From: Marivivens sp. | GTDB lineage: Bacteria > Pseudomonadota > Alphaproteobacteria > Rhodobacterales > Rhodobacteraceae | NCBI GenBank assembly: GCA_024642115.1 | Contig: JAHEBU010000002.1 | Location: 372,001 to 436,000 of the forward strand | DNA: 64,000 bases | Direction of reading: 5' to 3' | Shown: piece after piece, positions 37,322 through 46,500 of the stretch | Layout: each line of letters starts with the position of its first letter | Position numbering within the stretch: position 1 is the stretch's first letter | Notes under the pieces: generated by a model | Databases searched by the model: none | What the model saw: the letters and a program-made list of their open reading frames with translations, nothing else | Told to the model about the DNA's origin: nothing | Position numbers and translations under genes: made by a program

Positions 37322-38704
37322 ATGCCCATTCACCGCGTTGACCCAACCGACCAATCCAGCCTTCTGGACATTTACGCAACCAAGGCGTCGCAAAGCACTT
37401 TGCCAAAATATCGGATGCCGGATGGTCGCAGCGAACCGCGTGCAGCCTATGCCCTTATCCGGGATGAACTTTTGCTCGATGGGAATGCGCGGCAGAACCT
37501 CGCGACCTTCTGCACGACCTGGGTCGAGGAAGAGGTCAAGCAGCTGATGACCGAAGCCGTCGACAAGAACATGATCGACAAGGATGAATATCCGCAAACC
37601 GCCGAAATCGAGAAGCGCTGCGTTCATATCATTGCCGCCCTCTGGCATGCCGAGAAGTCGCGCCAGACGATAGGGTGCTCGACGACCGGGTCCAGCGAGG
37701 CCGCCATGCTGGGAGGGTTGGCGTTCAAGTGGAAGTGGCGGAAACGCCGGGAGGCAGAGGGCAAGGACGCGACCAAGCCGAACATCGTAACCGGCCCCAT
37801 TCAGATCTGCTGGAAGAAGTTTGCCCGCTACTTTGACGTGGAAATCCGCGAGGTTCCGCTGGAAGGCGACGCCCTTGGCCTGAAGCCCGAAGACCTGCGC
37901 AAATATTGCGACGAGAACACGATCGGTGTTGTGGCCACGCTCGGCGTCACCTTCACCGGGGTCTATGAGCCGATCGCGGCGCTGGCAGCGGAACTCGATG
38001 CGATGCAGCGCGACCTTGGGCTGGATATTCCGATCCATGTCGACGCCGCCTCGGGCGGGTTCATAGCCCCCTTCATTCAGAAAGACATCATCTGGGATTT
38101 CAAGCTGGACCGGGTCCGGTCGATCAATGCCTCGGGCCACAAATACGGGTTGGCGCCTCTGGGCGTGGGTTGGGTGATTTGGGCGACGCAGGATGATCTG
38201 CCCGAAGAGCTGATCTTTTATGTCGACTACCTTGGCGGCAACATGCCCACCTTTGCGCTGAACTTCTCGCGCCCCGGTGGCGAGATCATCGCGCAGTATT
38301 ACAATTTCCTGCGTCTTGGCATGGAGGGATACACCGCCGTCCAGCAGGCCTGTTCGGACACGGCCCAATGGCTGGCTGAACAGCTGGCGGCAATGGGATG
38401 TTTCGAAATGGTCTATGACGGCCACGGGGGTCTTCCCGCCGTCGCCTACAGACTGAAGGACGAGCATCAAGGCTTCACGCTTTATGACCTGTCGGACCGG
38501 GTGCGGATGGGGGGATGGCAGATTGCGTCCTATCCGCTGCCAGCGAACCGCAAGGACACCGTCGTTCAACGCATCCTGATCCGGCACGGCGTCAGCCGCG
38601 ATTTGGCGCAGCTTCTGCTGGACGACATCAAGCGTGCAGTCGAGCATCTCGAACATAACCCGGTCCCGAATTCCACCGCCAAGCCGGGATTTCATCGTGA
38701 TTAG
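37322..38704 (+). CDS. gadB: Glutamate decarboxylase
   Basis: 460 residues from ATG 37322 with AAAGGAGC upstream. PLP enzyme that converts glutamate plus H+ to GABA and CO2, the proton-consuming step of glutamate-dependent acid resistance. N-terminal ALIRDELLLDGNARQNLATF, substrate loop IGCSTTGSSEAAMLGGLAFKWKW, HVDAASGGFIAPF (aspartate and histidine near PLP) and INASGHKYGLAPLGVGW with the Schiff-base lysine near residue 274. Length is close to E. coli GadB (466). The C-terminus ends GFHRD; a histidine near the end resembles the pH-sensitive tail of GadB, which is suggestive only. Its stop overlaps the start of the antiporter gene. Confidence 0.96.
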   Translation: MPIHRVDPTDQSSLLDIYATKASQSTLPKYRMPDGRSEPRAAYALIRDELLLDGNARQNLATFCTTWVEEEVKQLMTEAVDKNMIDKDEYPQTAEIEKRCVHIIAALWHAEKSRQTIGCSTTGSSEAAMLGGLAFKWKWRKRREAEGKDATKPNIVTGPIQICWKKFARYFDVEIREVPLEGDALGLKPEDLRKYCDENTIGVVATLGVTFTGVYEPIAALAAELDAMQRDLGLDIPIHVDAASGGFIAPFIQKDIIWDFKLDRVRSINASGHKYGLAPLGVGWVIWATQDDLPEELIFYVDYLGGNMPTFALNFSRPGGEIIAQYYNFLRLGMEGYTAVQQACSDTAQWLAEQLAAMGCFEMVYDGHGGLPAVAYRLKDEHQGFTLYDLSDRVRMGGWQIASYPLPANRKDTVVQRILIRHGVSRDLAQLLLDDIKRAVEHLEHNPVPNSTAKPGFHRD

Positions 38705-40592
38705 GGCAGAGAGTAATCGCAGGACGATTTTGAAACCGGTCGTCCTTGGTACGGGTTTGCCGCTGCTTTTTTCGGCCAGTGCCGCAGCCGCCCAAGATAC
38801 CGCCCCCTCTTCGGGCGGCGTCATCGGGCAGGTGTTTGACACGATCAAGCCCGTGACAGAGGCCGGGGTTCACGGCTTTTTCCAGCTTCTGGACAACCAG
38901 CCCATCGCCTTCATCCTGCTTTCGCTTGCGCTGGGAACCCTGATCGGAAAGCTCAGCTTCAAGACCATCTCTTTGGGTTCTACAGCTGGCACGCTGCTGG
39001 TCGGGGTCTTGCTGTCGATGATCGCGCAAGCAGCCTATGGCATCACCTATTCGATCCCGGGCATCCTGTCGTCCTTCATGCTCTTGTTGTTCATGTATGC
39101 GCTTGGGTTGAAGGTCGGCCCGCAGTTTTTCTCCGGGTTGCGCCAAGGCGGTCTGGCGTTTCTGGTGATCGGTTTTGTCGTCTGGAGCCTGAACTGGGTC
39201 ATCTGCTATTTCGGGGCAAATCTGGTTGGTCTTGCACCGGGCTATGCGACGGGCCTGATCTCGGGCAGCTATACGATCACGGCGATCTTGGGCGTCGGTC
39301 AGGATGCACTGACAAGCGGAGCATACGTTCCGCCCGACGGCACCTCGGTCGAGCAGGTCGGCGCCAACATGGCAGCCGCCTATGCGATCAGCTATGTCCT
39401 GTCGACCGTGCTGACCATTCTGCTGATCCGCTATCTGCCGCGCATGTTCGGCTATGACGCCGTCGCCGAGGCAAAACGGGCCGAGGAAGATTTCAGCGGT
39501 GGTGCGACCGATCCCGTCCCCGGCGCACCGGGTGCCCTGACAATGGGAATGACGTCCGTCGGCGTGCGTGCCTTTGCCGTCACTCACAAAGACTTTATCG
39601 GACGCACCCTGTCGCAACTGGCCGACGACTTTCCTGCAGTACCCATCCTTCGGGTTGTGCGGGGCGGCAAGATTTTGGAGATGACGAACGACCTGAGCGT
39701 GCAGGAAAATGACCTTGTCACGGTCCGCGCCGATGTGGAGGATCTGATTGGCAAGGAAATCGCGCTCATCGGCCCTGAATCCGACGTTCCGCTGGCGCGC
39801 AACGTGCCCATCGAGGTGGCCGATGTGCATGTGGGCTCGCACAAGATCTCGGGTAAAAGCCTTTCGGATCTTGGGGCGCAGTTGTCTGGCGGCGTCACCG
39901 TGCAGGCGCTATTCCGGGCCGGTAACGAGTTGCCTTTGGGACCCAAGACCGACGTTCATTTCGGTGATGTTTTGCGTTTGAACGGGCCCGATGCCGCCAT
40001 TCAACGGGCGGCGAAACTGTTGGATGGAACCGCGATCCTGTTCACGATGAAGACCGAGGTTCTCTACCTCGCGCTCGCCATGTTGGTGGGGTATCTGGTG
40101 GGTATCATATCGGTCACGATTTCGGGCATTCCCTTTGCGTTCGGAACCTCGGCTGGCGTGATCATGGCAGGTGTGGGTGTCAGTTATCTGCGCAGCCGGA
40201 ACCCCAATTTCGGCGGTCCCGTGCACGAAGGCGCACGCAGCTTTCTACAGGATTTCGGCCTGAATGCCTTTGTCGCTGTTTTGTCCGCAAACGTCGGCCC
40301 AAAGGTGATTTCGGCCCTCGGCGGCGACACGATCCTCTGGCTTGCGCTGATTGGCATTGCCGGGGCGCTTATCCCACCACTTGTCGCCTTCTGGGTCGGG
40401 ATCAAGGTCTTTGGTCTGAACGCGATCATCTCGGACGGGGCCGCGACGGGTGGGCGCAACAGCACACCCAGCCTGAACGCGATCATGGAGGAATCTCGCA
40501 GTTCGGTCGCCGCCGTGCCCTATCCGGTCAGCTATGCGTTCACGACCGTGCTGGCCCTGATCGGAGGGTATTTTTCGATGATCCTGTCCTGA
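38697..40592 (+). CDS. AspT-type amino-acid antiporter (AAE family) with TrkA-C domains
   Basis: 631 residues from GTG 38697, 8 bases inside the end of gadB. Aspartate:alanine exchanger family: membrane half 1 (about residues 60-245, LALGTLIGKLSFKTISLGSTAG), a central soluble part (about 290-445) with two TrkA-C/RCK-C-like domains (FIGRTLSQLADDFPAVPILRVVRGGK and KISGKSLSDLGAQLSGGVTVQALFRAGNEL), and membrane half 2 with GPVHEGARSFLQDFGLNAFVAVLSANVG. The N-terminus LGTGLPLLFSASAAAAQDTAP looks like a cleavable signal, unusual for the family. Coupling to gadB suggests glutamate/GABA exchange in place of GadC; in known systems AspT exchanges aspartate for alanine. Transport substrate is inferred from context only. 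Confidence 0.85.
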   Translation: MIRAESNRRTILKPVVLGTGLPLLFSASAAAAQDTAPSSGGVIGQVFDTIKPVTEAGVHGFFQLLDNQPIAFILLSLALGTLIGKLSFKTISLGSTAGTLLVGVLLSMIAQAAYGITYSIPGILSSFMLLLFMYALGLKVGPQFFSGLRQGGLAFLVIGFVVWSLNWVICYFGANLVGLAPGYATGLISGSYTITAILGVGQDALTSGAYVPPDGTSVEQVGANMAAAYAISYVLSTVLTILLIRYLPRMFGYDAVAEAKRAEEDFSGGATDPVPGAPGALTMGMTSVGVRAFAVTHKDFIGRTLSQLADDFPAVPILRVVRGGKILEMTNDLSVQENDLVTVRADVEDLIGKEIALIGPESDVPLARNVPIEVADVHVGSHKISGKSLSDLGAQLSGGVTVQALFRAGNELPLGPKTDVHFGDVLRLNGPDAAIQRAAKLLDGTAILFTMKTEVLYLALAMLVGYLVGIISVTISGIPFAFGTSAGVIMAGVGVSYLRSRNPNFGGPVHEGARSFLQDFGLNAFVAVLSANVGPKVISALGGDTILWLALIGIAGALIPPLVAFWVGIKVFGLNAIISDGAATGGRNSTPSLNAIMEESRSSVAAVPYPVSYAFTTVLALIGGYFSMILS

Positions 40593-40669
40593 CGACCTGG
40601 CCCGTCGTCCCCACCAACCGGGGTCGCGGATGAATTCATTCCGCAACATCAGAAAGAAAAGAGAATACG

Positions 40670-40870
40670 ATGGCCCAAGATAAGACCCCAAAACCAGACA
40701 CCTCTGACGACGCCCTTGGTGCCAAAGGCACCATCTCTCAGGCTGGTCGTTCAGGAGGACGCCTGCCGCGTGACATCGGCACGCAGGATGAACTTAAGCG
40801 GTCCAGTGAGCGACCCGCTGGCAAAACCCGGGTCAGGAAATCCGACGAAAAGGACGGCAGCAAAGAGTAA
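40670..40870 (+). CDS. Small hydrophilic protein, likely stress-related
   Basis: 66 residues, ATG 40670 preceded by AAGAAAAGAG. Highly charged and glycine-rich; its centre RSGGRLPRDIGTQDELKRSSERPAGKTRV resembles a short conserved protein type often seen in Rhodobacterales genomes (GGxLxRDIGTxDExKR..ERPAG.TRV.K.DE). No membrane segment or cysteine. Lies between the antiporter and the permease, same strand. Function unknown; probably disordered. Confidence 0.68.
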   Translation: MAQDKTPKPDTSDDALGAKGTISQAGRSGGRLPRDIGTQDELKRSSERPAGKTRVRKSDEKDGSKE

Positions 40871-41050
40871 CTGCGAAGGCCGTCGGACGGGGATTGATTG
40901 GGGAACATCATTTGATTCTGCAAAGCAAACGAATGGGCCGTAGTCTCCTGAAACAACTTGATTGTTATGGAGGCTTCCCAGGGCTAACTCGGATCAGGAC
41001 CCGGACGCGAAACTTGTCCCAAGCGGACCACTAGCACGGAAGCTGTTTCC

Positions 41051-42919
41051 TTGACCTACCCGCAGATCCTGATCTTTGCCATTCTCGCCGCCATGATGGG
41101 TCTGTTCTTGTGGGGTCGGTTTCGTCATGACGTGGTCGCGTTGGCTGCCCTTTTGGCCTGCGTCATTTCTGGGTTGGTTCCGTCAGAATTAGCCTTCGCG
41201 GGCTTCGGCCATCCGGCGGTGATTACGGTGGCCTGTGTGTTGGTGCTCAGTCAGGGGTTGCGCACCACGGGCGCGGTGGATTGGCTGGCGCGCAGCCTCC
41301 TGCCGCGAGATGCCGGACGGATCACGACCATGTTGGCGCTGATCGGGCTGGGGGCCGCGCTGTCGGGCTTCATGAACAATGTGGGCGCGATGGCGCTTTT
41401 GATGCCAATTGCAGTGCAATTATCCGGCAAGCTGGATCTGACGCCCGGACAGATCCTGATGCCGCTCGCCTTTGGGACTATTCTGGGGGGCATGACCACG
41501 CTGGTCGGCACCCCGCCGAACCTGATCGTTTCGGGCTTTCGCGAAGAGTCCGGGCTAGGGCAATTTGCGATGTTCGACTTTGCCCCTGTCGGCGTGGCAG
41601 TCGCAACTTTGGGCGTTCTTTTCGTCGCCATCATCGGTTGGCGACTGGTGCCGGCGCGAAAGTCTGCAGCTGGCACGGGTTTTGATACCGGCACCTATCT
41701 GACCGAGGTGCGTGTGCCTGAGAAAGGCAAGGCGTTGGGGCTGACTCTTCGCGGGTTCGAGGCCGAGATCGAGGACACCGGCGCACAGATCGTTGGTCTG
41801 GTGCGCAACGACCTGCGCATCACCGCGCCGCATGGGGGGCGCAAGATCCACGCAAGAGATGTTTTGGTGATTCAGGCCGATGTCGATGCATTGGCCGAAG
41901 CGCTATCGGTCTTTGGCATGACGCTTGAGGCGCAGAAATCAGCCTCGGAAGACAAAGAGGAGGCGTCCGAAAAGACTTCGCAATTGGCCAACTCGGAAGC
42001 TGCCATCACGAAAGCTGACACCATCGAGAACGCCGATGAAAGCGGTCAGCCTGACGAGGACATCGTGCTGCGGGAACTCGCCATTCTTCCGGGTTCGACC
42101 ATCGTCGGGCGGTCAGCGAGCGATCTGCGGCTGCGCACGCGCTATGGCCTAAATCTGCTGGCCGTGTCGCGCGAAGGGCATACGCCGCAGGCGCGGCTTC
42201 GCCAACTGAACCTGAAATCCGGCGATCTGCTGCTGATGCAGGGCCCGGCCGAGATGATGGCCGAATTCATCAACGATACCGGATGTGTGCCACTGGGTGA
42301 GCGCGAATTGCGCCTCCCCGACAAACGCATGGCGATCATTGCGGGCGTGATTATGTTGAGCGCAGTTGGCATTGTCACGCTGGGCCTGCTGCCTGCCCCC
42401 GTGGGCTTTGCGCTCGGGGTTCTGGCCTCGATGCTTTTGCGCACGGTTCCGCTGCGGAAAATCTATACGACGATTGATTGGCCGATCATTGTGCTGTTGG
42501 CGGCACTTATCCCGGTTGCGGGCGCCATGCAGACCACAGGAGCCGCTGATCAGTTGGCGCGGTTTTTGGTCAGCACCATCGCGCAAGGCAGCCCCATCGC
42601 CGCCCTGGCAGTGGTGTTGATCACAACCATGTTCCTGTCGGACGTCATGAACAACGCCGCCACCGCTGCCATCCTGTGCCCGATCGCCCTGGGCATTGCG
42701 GCCACGCTTGGCGTCAATCCGGACAGTTTCCTGATGGCAGTCGCGATTGGCGCGTCCTGTGCGTTTCTGACCCCGATTGGACATCAGAACAACACGCTGA
42801 TCCTTGGCCCCGGTGGGTTCCGGTTCGGGGACTACTGGCGGTTGGGGCTGCTCGTCGAAGTGTTGGTGGTTGTCGTCAGTCTGCCGCTGCTGTTGATCGT
42901 TTGGCCGTTAAAAACCTGA
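41051..42919 (+). CDS. SLC13-type permease with TrkA-C domains
   Basis: 622 residues from TTG 41051 with CGGAAG upstream. Two membrane halves of the DASS/ArsB-NhaD kind: half 1 has SGFMNNVGAMALLMPIAVQL and GGMTTLVGTPPNLIVSGFRE (the conserved N...T helix-loop repeats), half 2 has FLSDVMNNAATAAILCPIAL and GASCAFLTPIGHQNNTLILG. Residues about 220-420 form a soluble insert with two TrkA-C domains separated by an acidic linker rich in E, K and S. Such permeases carry Na+-coupled dicarboxylate, sulfate or other anions; the substrate is not deducible. A second transporter beside the GadB module suggests linked organic-acid traffic. Confidence 0.85.
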   Translation: MTYPQILIFAILAAMMGLFLWGRFRHDVVALAALLACVISGLVPSELAFAGFGHPAVITVACVLVLSQGLRTTGAVDWLARSLLPRDAGRITTMLALIGLGAALSGFMNNVGAMALLMPIAVQLSGKLDLTPGQILMPLAFGTILGGMTTLVGTPPNLIVSGFREESGLGQFAMFDFAPVGVAVATLGVLFVAIIGWRLVPARKSAAGTGFDTGTYLTEVRVPEKGKALGLTLRGFEAEIEDTGAQIVGLVRNDLRITAPHGGRKIHARDVLVIQADVDALAEALSVFGMTLEAQKSASEDKEEASEKTSQLANSEAAITKADTIENADESGQPDEDIVLRELAILPGSTIVGRSASDLRLRTRYGLNLLAVSREGHTPQARLRQLNLKSGDLLLMQGPAEMMAEFINDTGCVPLGERELRLPDKRMAIIAGVIMLSAVGIVTLGLLPAPVGFALGVLASMLLRTVPLRKIYTTIDWPIIVLLAALIPVAGAMQTTGAADQLARFLVSTIAQGSPIAALAVVLITTMFLSDVMNNAATAAILCPIALGIAATLGVNPDSFLMAVAIGASCAFLTPIGHQNNTLILGPGGFRFGDYWRLGLLVEVLVVVVSLPLLLIVWPLKT

Positions 42920-43341
42920 ACCAGTTTGGGTCCGGCCAACTATTGGTCAACGGCCGTTGACTGTGCAGATTTCGCTGTGATCGCAAATCAGCATGGCCGA
43001 AATTTGAAGTTTTACCCCTACCCCACCGCGCCAGTCCCAAAATGGCAATCCCCGGTGCCCCAAATGCGAGGTTGGGGCAATCGCTGATCTGAGTTAGCGA
43101 AACGATCCCAGACCATCGCTATGGTGAGAGAAGCCGCCGCAAAAATTCGGCGGGACGGCGCTTGGCCGGAATGTTCCGACTCCGAAGCCAAGACTATCTC
43201 TGCCCGCTCCCCGGATGCTGCTTGAATGGCCCATGCCGCAGCAACGCAAGCGAGTCCTGCCCGCATCGTCAGAGCGAGTCTCACGTCGGAATTTTACGTT
43301 TCATCGGGTGTTGTCAAACCCGGCATTTGGAGAAATCAAAG
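42920..43341. other. Non-coding gap before the glucan synthase operon
   Basis: 422 bases. A minus-strand frame (43284 down to 43018) begins with a signal-like stretch but has GTG without a ribosome site and is judged spurious. The rest should hold the promoter for the 43342-51932 pair. Confidence 0.4.
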
Positions 43342-43527
43342 ATGAACTGGGATCAGATCGAGCAAAAGTGGGGCGAAATGACCCGCCGTGTTCAGCCAAC
43401 GGCCTTGCTGCCATCGGCTATTCGGACGGTGTCGCCGCAGAACGAAACAGATGATCTACTGATGATCAATCCGACCTTCTCGGTTGGGGCGGCTGAAAGC
43501 ATTCTTGCTGGCAAGCTTCACGAGTGA
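43342..43527 (+). CDS. 61-residue protein coupled to glucan synthase
   Basis: ATG 43342 with TTGGAGAAATC upstream. Opens MNWDQIEQKWGEMTRRVQ, close to the N-terminus of CsbD-family stress proteins (MNWDQIEGNWKQ...), then departs into a polar tail ending LAGKLHE. Its stop TGA shares bases with the GTG start of the giant glucan synthase (GTGA), so translation of the two is probably linked. Function unknown; the CsbD resemblance is limited to about 18 residues. Confidence 0.7.
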   Translation: MNWDQIEQKWGEMTRRVQPTALLPSAIRTVSPQNETDDLLMINPTFSVGAAESILAGKLHE

Positions 43528-46500
43528 GCAATCACGAGCCCGGTTTTATCGTCGATCCGCGTGCGTGGTTGGCGTCGAGACGGCTTAGGCCGCGTCGAAT
43601 TTTTGATCATCCAGCCTCGCTCTGGCTAGATGCTTCGCCGATCAGGGAAGAAATGTTCGGACCCGAACGGCTGGCCCATCACGCGGAAAGTCTTGCCCGG
43701 TCGCAAAGCATTGCCAAACGTCCGTGTCGGGTCATGAACCTGACGGTCAGGCTCAAGCAAAACGCCGAGGTGCTGCTGGTGGCCTACCGGTATAACGGCG
43801 CCGCCCTGATCAAAGGGCAACCCGTTCCGCTTGCGGCACAGTGGCTGTTGGACAACTACCATCTCGTCGAACAGCAATTGGCGCAGATCGCATCGGACCT
43901 GCCGCCGGGGTATTACCGCCAGTTGCCCAAAGTCGCTTTGGGGCCCTTTGCGGGCTACCCGCGCGTGATGGAACTGGCCTGGGCCTATGTCGCCCATACT
44001 GACAGCCTGATTTCAGGCCAAGTGCTGCGACGCTTTGTGATTGCCTATCAAAGCGTACAGCCGCTGACGATCGCCGAACTTTGGGCTGTTGCGATCACCC
44101 TCCGCATCGTTCTGGTCGAGAACATGCGTCGTCTGGCGGTGCAGATCACCGAAGCCCACACGCAACGCATCGCGGCCAACGCGCTCATGGACGCCGAGGT
44201 GCCATCTCTGCCGGAAAACGGTAAGGAACTGTCCGAAATCTTTGTAGCACAGATCGCAAAGCGTCTGCGGGGCTGTGATCCATCTCAGACGCCGATGCTC
44301 GGCTGGCTCGAGGACAGGCTACTGCGGCAGGGGACGACTCTGGATGACGTGGTGGCGCGAGCGCATGCCCGACAGGGTGCGTCAAACGTGACCATGCGCA
44401 ATATTGTCACCAGCATGCGCACACTTTCGGAACTGGACTGGGCCGATTTCTTTGAGGACGTCAGTCTGGTGGATGCCTGTCTCGCGGCGGGATCAAATTT
44501 TGCCTCGATGGATTTTGTGACGCGCAATCAGTACCGAACGGCAATCGAACGGCTAGCGCGCGGATCGGGCCATGACGAGATGGAAGTGGCGCAGGCGGCG
44601 CTGGATCTAGCCCGCGCCGGGACCGACAGCCGCACCCGCGATCCGGGCCATACACTGATCGGGGCAGCGCGTGGCATGCTTGAAACCAGAATCGGGTTCG
44701 TGCCTTCGGCACGCGACCGACTGCTGCGGCAAGTGGGCCGACTGGGTCTCGGCGGTTATGTCGCCGCGATTGGCCTGACATCGGCGACAGTTCTGGGCGC
44801 CGCAGGATGGGCCCTGCATGCTGCTGGAGCAACCTTCGCCGAGATGCTGCCACTGGCCGCCCTTGCGTTGCTGCCCGCAACCGAAGCCGCGACAGCACTG
44901 GTGAACCTTGTCGTCACCCGCAGCATTTTTCCCACCCCCTTGCCCTCGCTTGATCTTGCCAAAGGTGTGCCGCCGGACCTGCGGACCCTTGTGGCAGTAC
45001 CGGTCCTGCTGACGGGGCCGGACGATATTGCGGCGCATCTTGAACGGCTCGAGGTGCATCACCTCTCCAGCGTCGGCGGGGCAGTCCACTATGCATTGTT
45101 GTCGGATGGGCCAGATTCGGACACCGAAAACACCGCGACCGACGCTGCGCTGATCGCACTGGCCGAAACCGGCGTCGCCCGGCTAAACGCGACATATCCT
45201 TTGGCGGCGGGCAACCGTTTTTTGCTGATGCACCGGCATCGTCGCTGGAACCCATCCGAGGGCGTCTGGATGGGCTGGGAGCGCAAGCGCGGCAAACTGG
45301 TCGAACTGAACCGCTTGCTGCGCGGCGCTGGAGATACCAGCTTTCTCCCGTCTGCTGTCCTGGTGCCGCAGGATGTGCGTTTCGTCATCACTCTGGATGC
45401 CGATACCCGCGTGCCGCGCGACGCGGTGCAGCGACTGATCGGCAAGCTGGCCCATCCGCTGAACCGGCCTCGGATTGACCCTGTGCTCGGACGGGTTGTC
45501 GAAGGCTACGGGATCCTCCAGCCGCGGGTCACCGCCGCCCTGCCTGTTGGTCAAGAAGGCTCGATCTTTCAGCGGATCAGTTCCTCTCCAGGCGGTATCG
45601 AACCCTATGCGGCTGCGATTTCAGATGTCTATCAGGATCTTTTCGGCGAGGGATCGTTCACCGGCAAAGGCATCTATGACCTAGACGCCTTCGAGGTAGC
45701 ACTGAAAGGCCGTGTGCCGGAAAATGCGATGCTCAGCCATGATCTCTTCGAGGGGATCTTTGCCCGCGCGGCGTTGGCATCGGATATTGAGGTGGTCGAA
45801 GATTTTCCTGCACGCCACGACGTTGCCGCGCGACGCCAACACCGCTGGGTGCGTGGCGACTGGCAACTTCTTCCTTGGGTTTTCGGGTCGCGTCGCGGCG
45901 AGGTGCCGCCGCTTGGGCGCTGGAAGATGGCAGACAACCTGCGCCGGTCGCTGGTGGCTCCGTTGACTGCCCTGACGATCTGCGCCGGTTGGTTGATGCC
46001 GCTGCCGCTGGCGGTGTTGTCGACAGTTCTGGTGCTGGCGATGCTCACCTTGGGGCGGGTGATGTCGCTGCCTTTCGATGTTCTGCCCGGTCGCGCTGGG
46101 ATCACATCGCGCAGTCATTTTTCCGCTCTGGCAAGCGATGCCAAGGCTGCCGTCTATCAGATCGGACTGGACCTGGCGTTTCTGCCTGATGCCGGTTGGC
46201 GGATGATCGACGCCATCTGCAGCACGGTCTGGCGGATGACGGTCAGCCACCACAATATGCTGGAATGGGTGACCGCCGCCCAGGCCGCCGGAAAAGCCCG
46301 GCCCGGCCTATTGGGCAGTTATCTTGTCATGTGGGGCGGCGTGGGGTTCGGTCTGGCGCTCTGCCTGACAACCACGGCGCTCAACCCGCAGGTCTGGCCA
46401 CTCACGCTGCCTTTTGCGCCGCTGTGGCTCGCAGCACCTGCCTTGGCCGCGCGGATCAGCCGACCCGGAACGGCTGTCACCATTGCTGAATTGACACAGG

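Noticed and set aside
37319-38848. 509-residue minus-strand ORF opposite gadB
   Set aside because: Shadow of the gadB frame; no domain and poor start context.
43018-43284. 88-residue minus-strand ORF with signal-like start
   Set aside because: GTG start without ribosome site, no conserved pattern, arginine/alanine shadow character.
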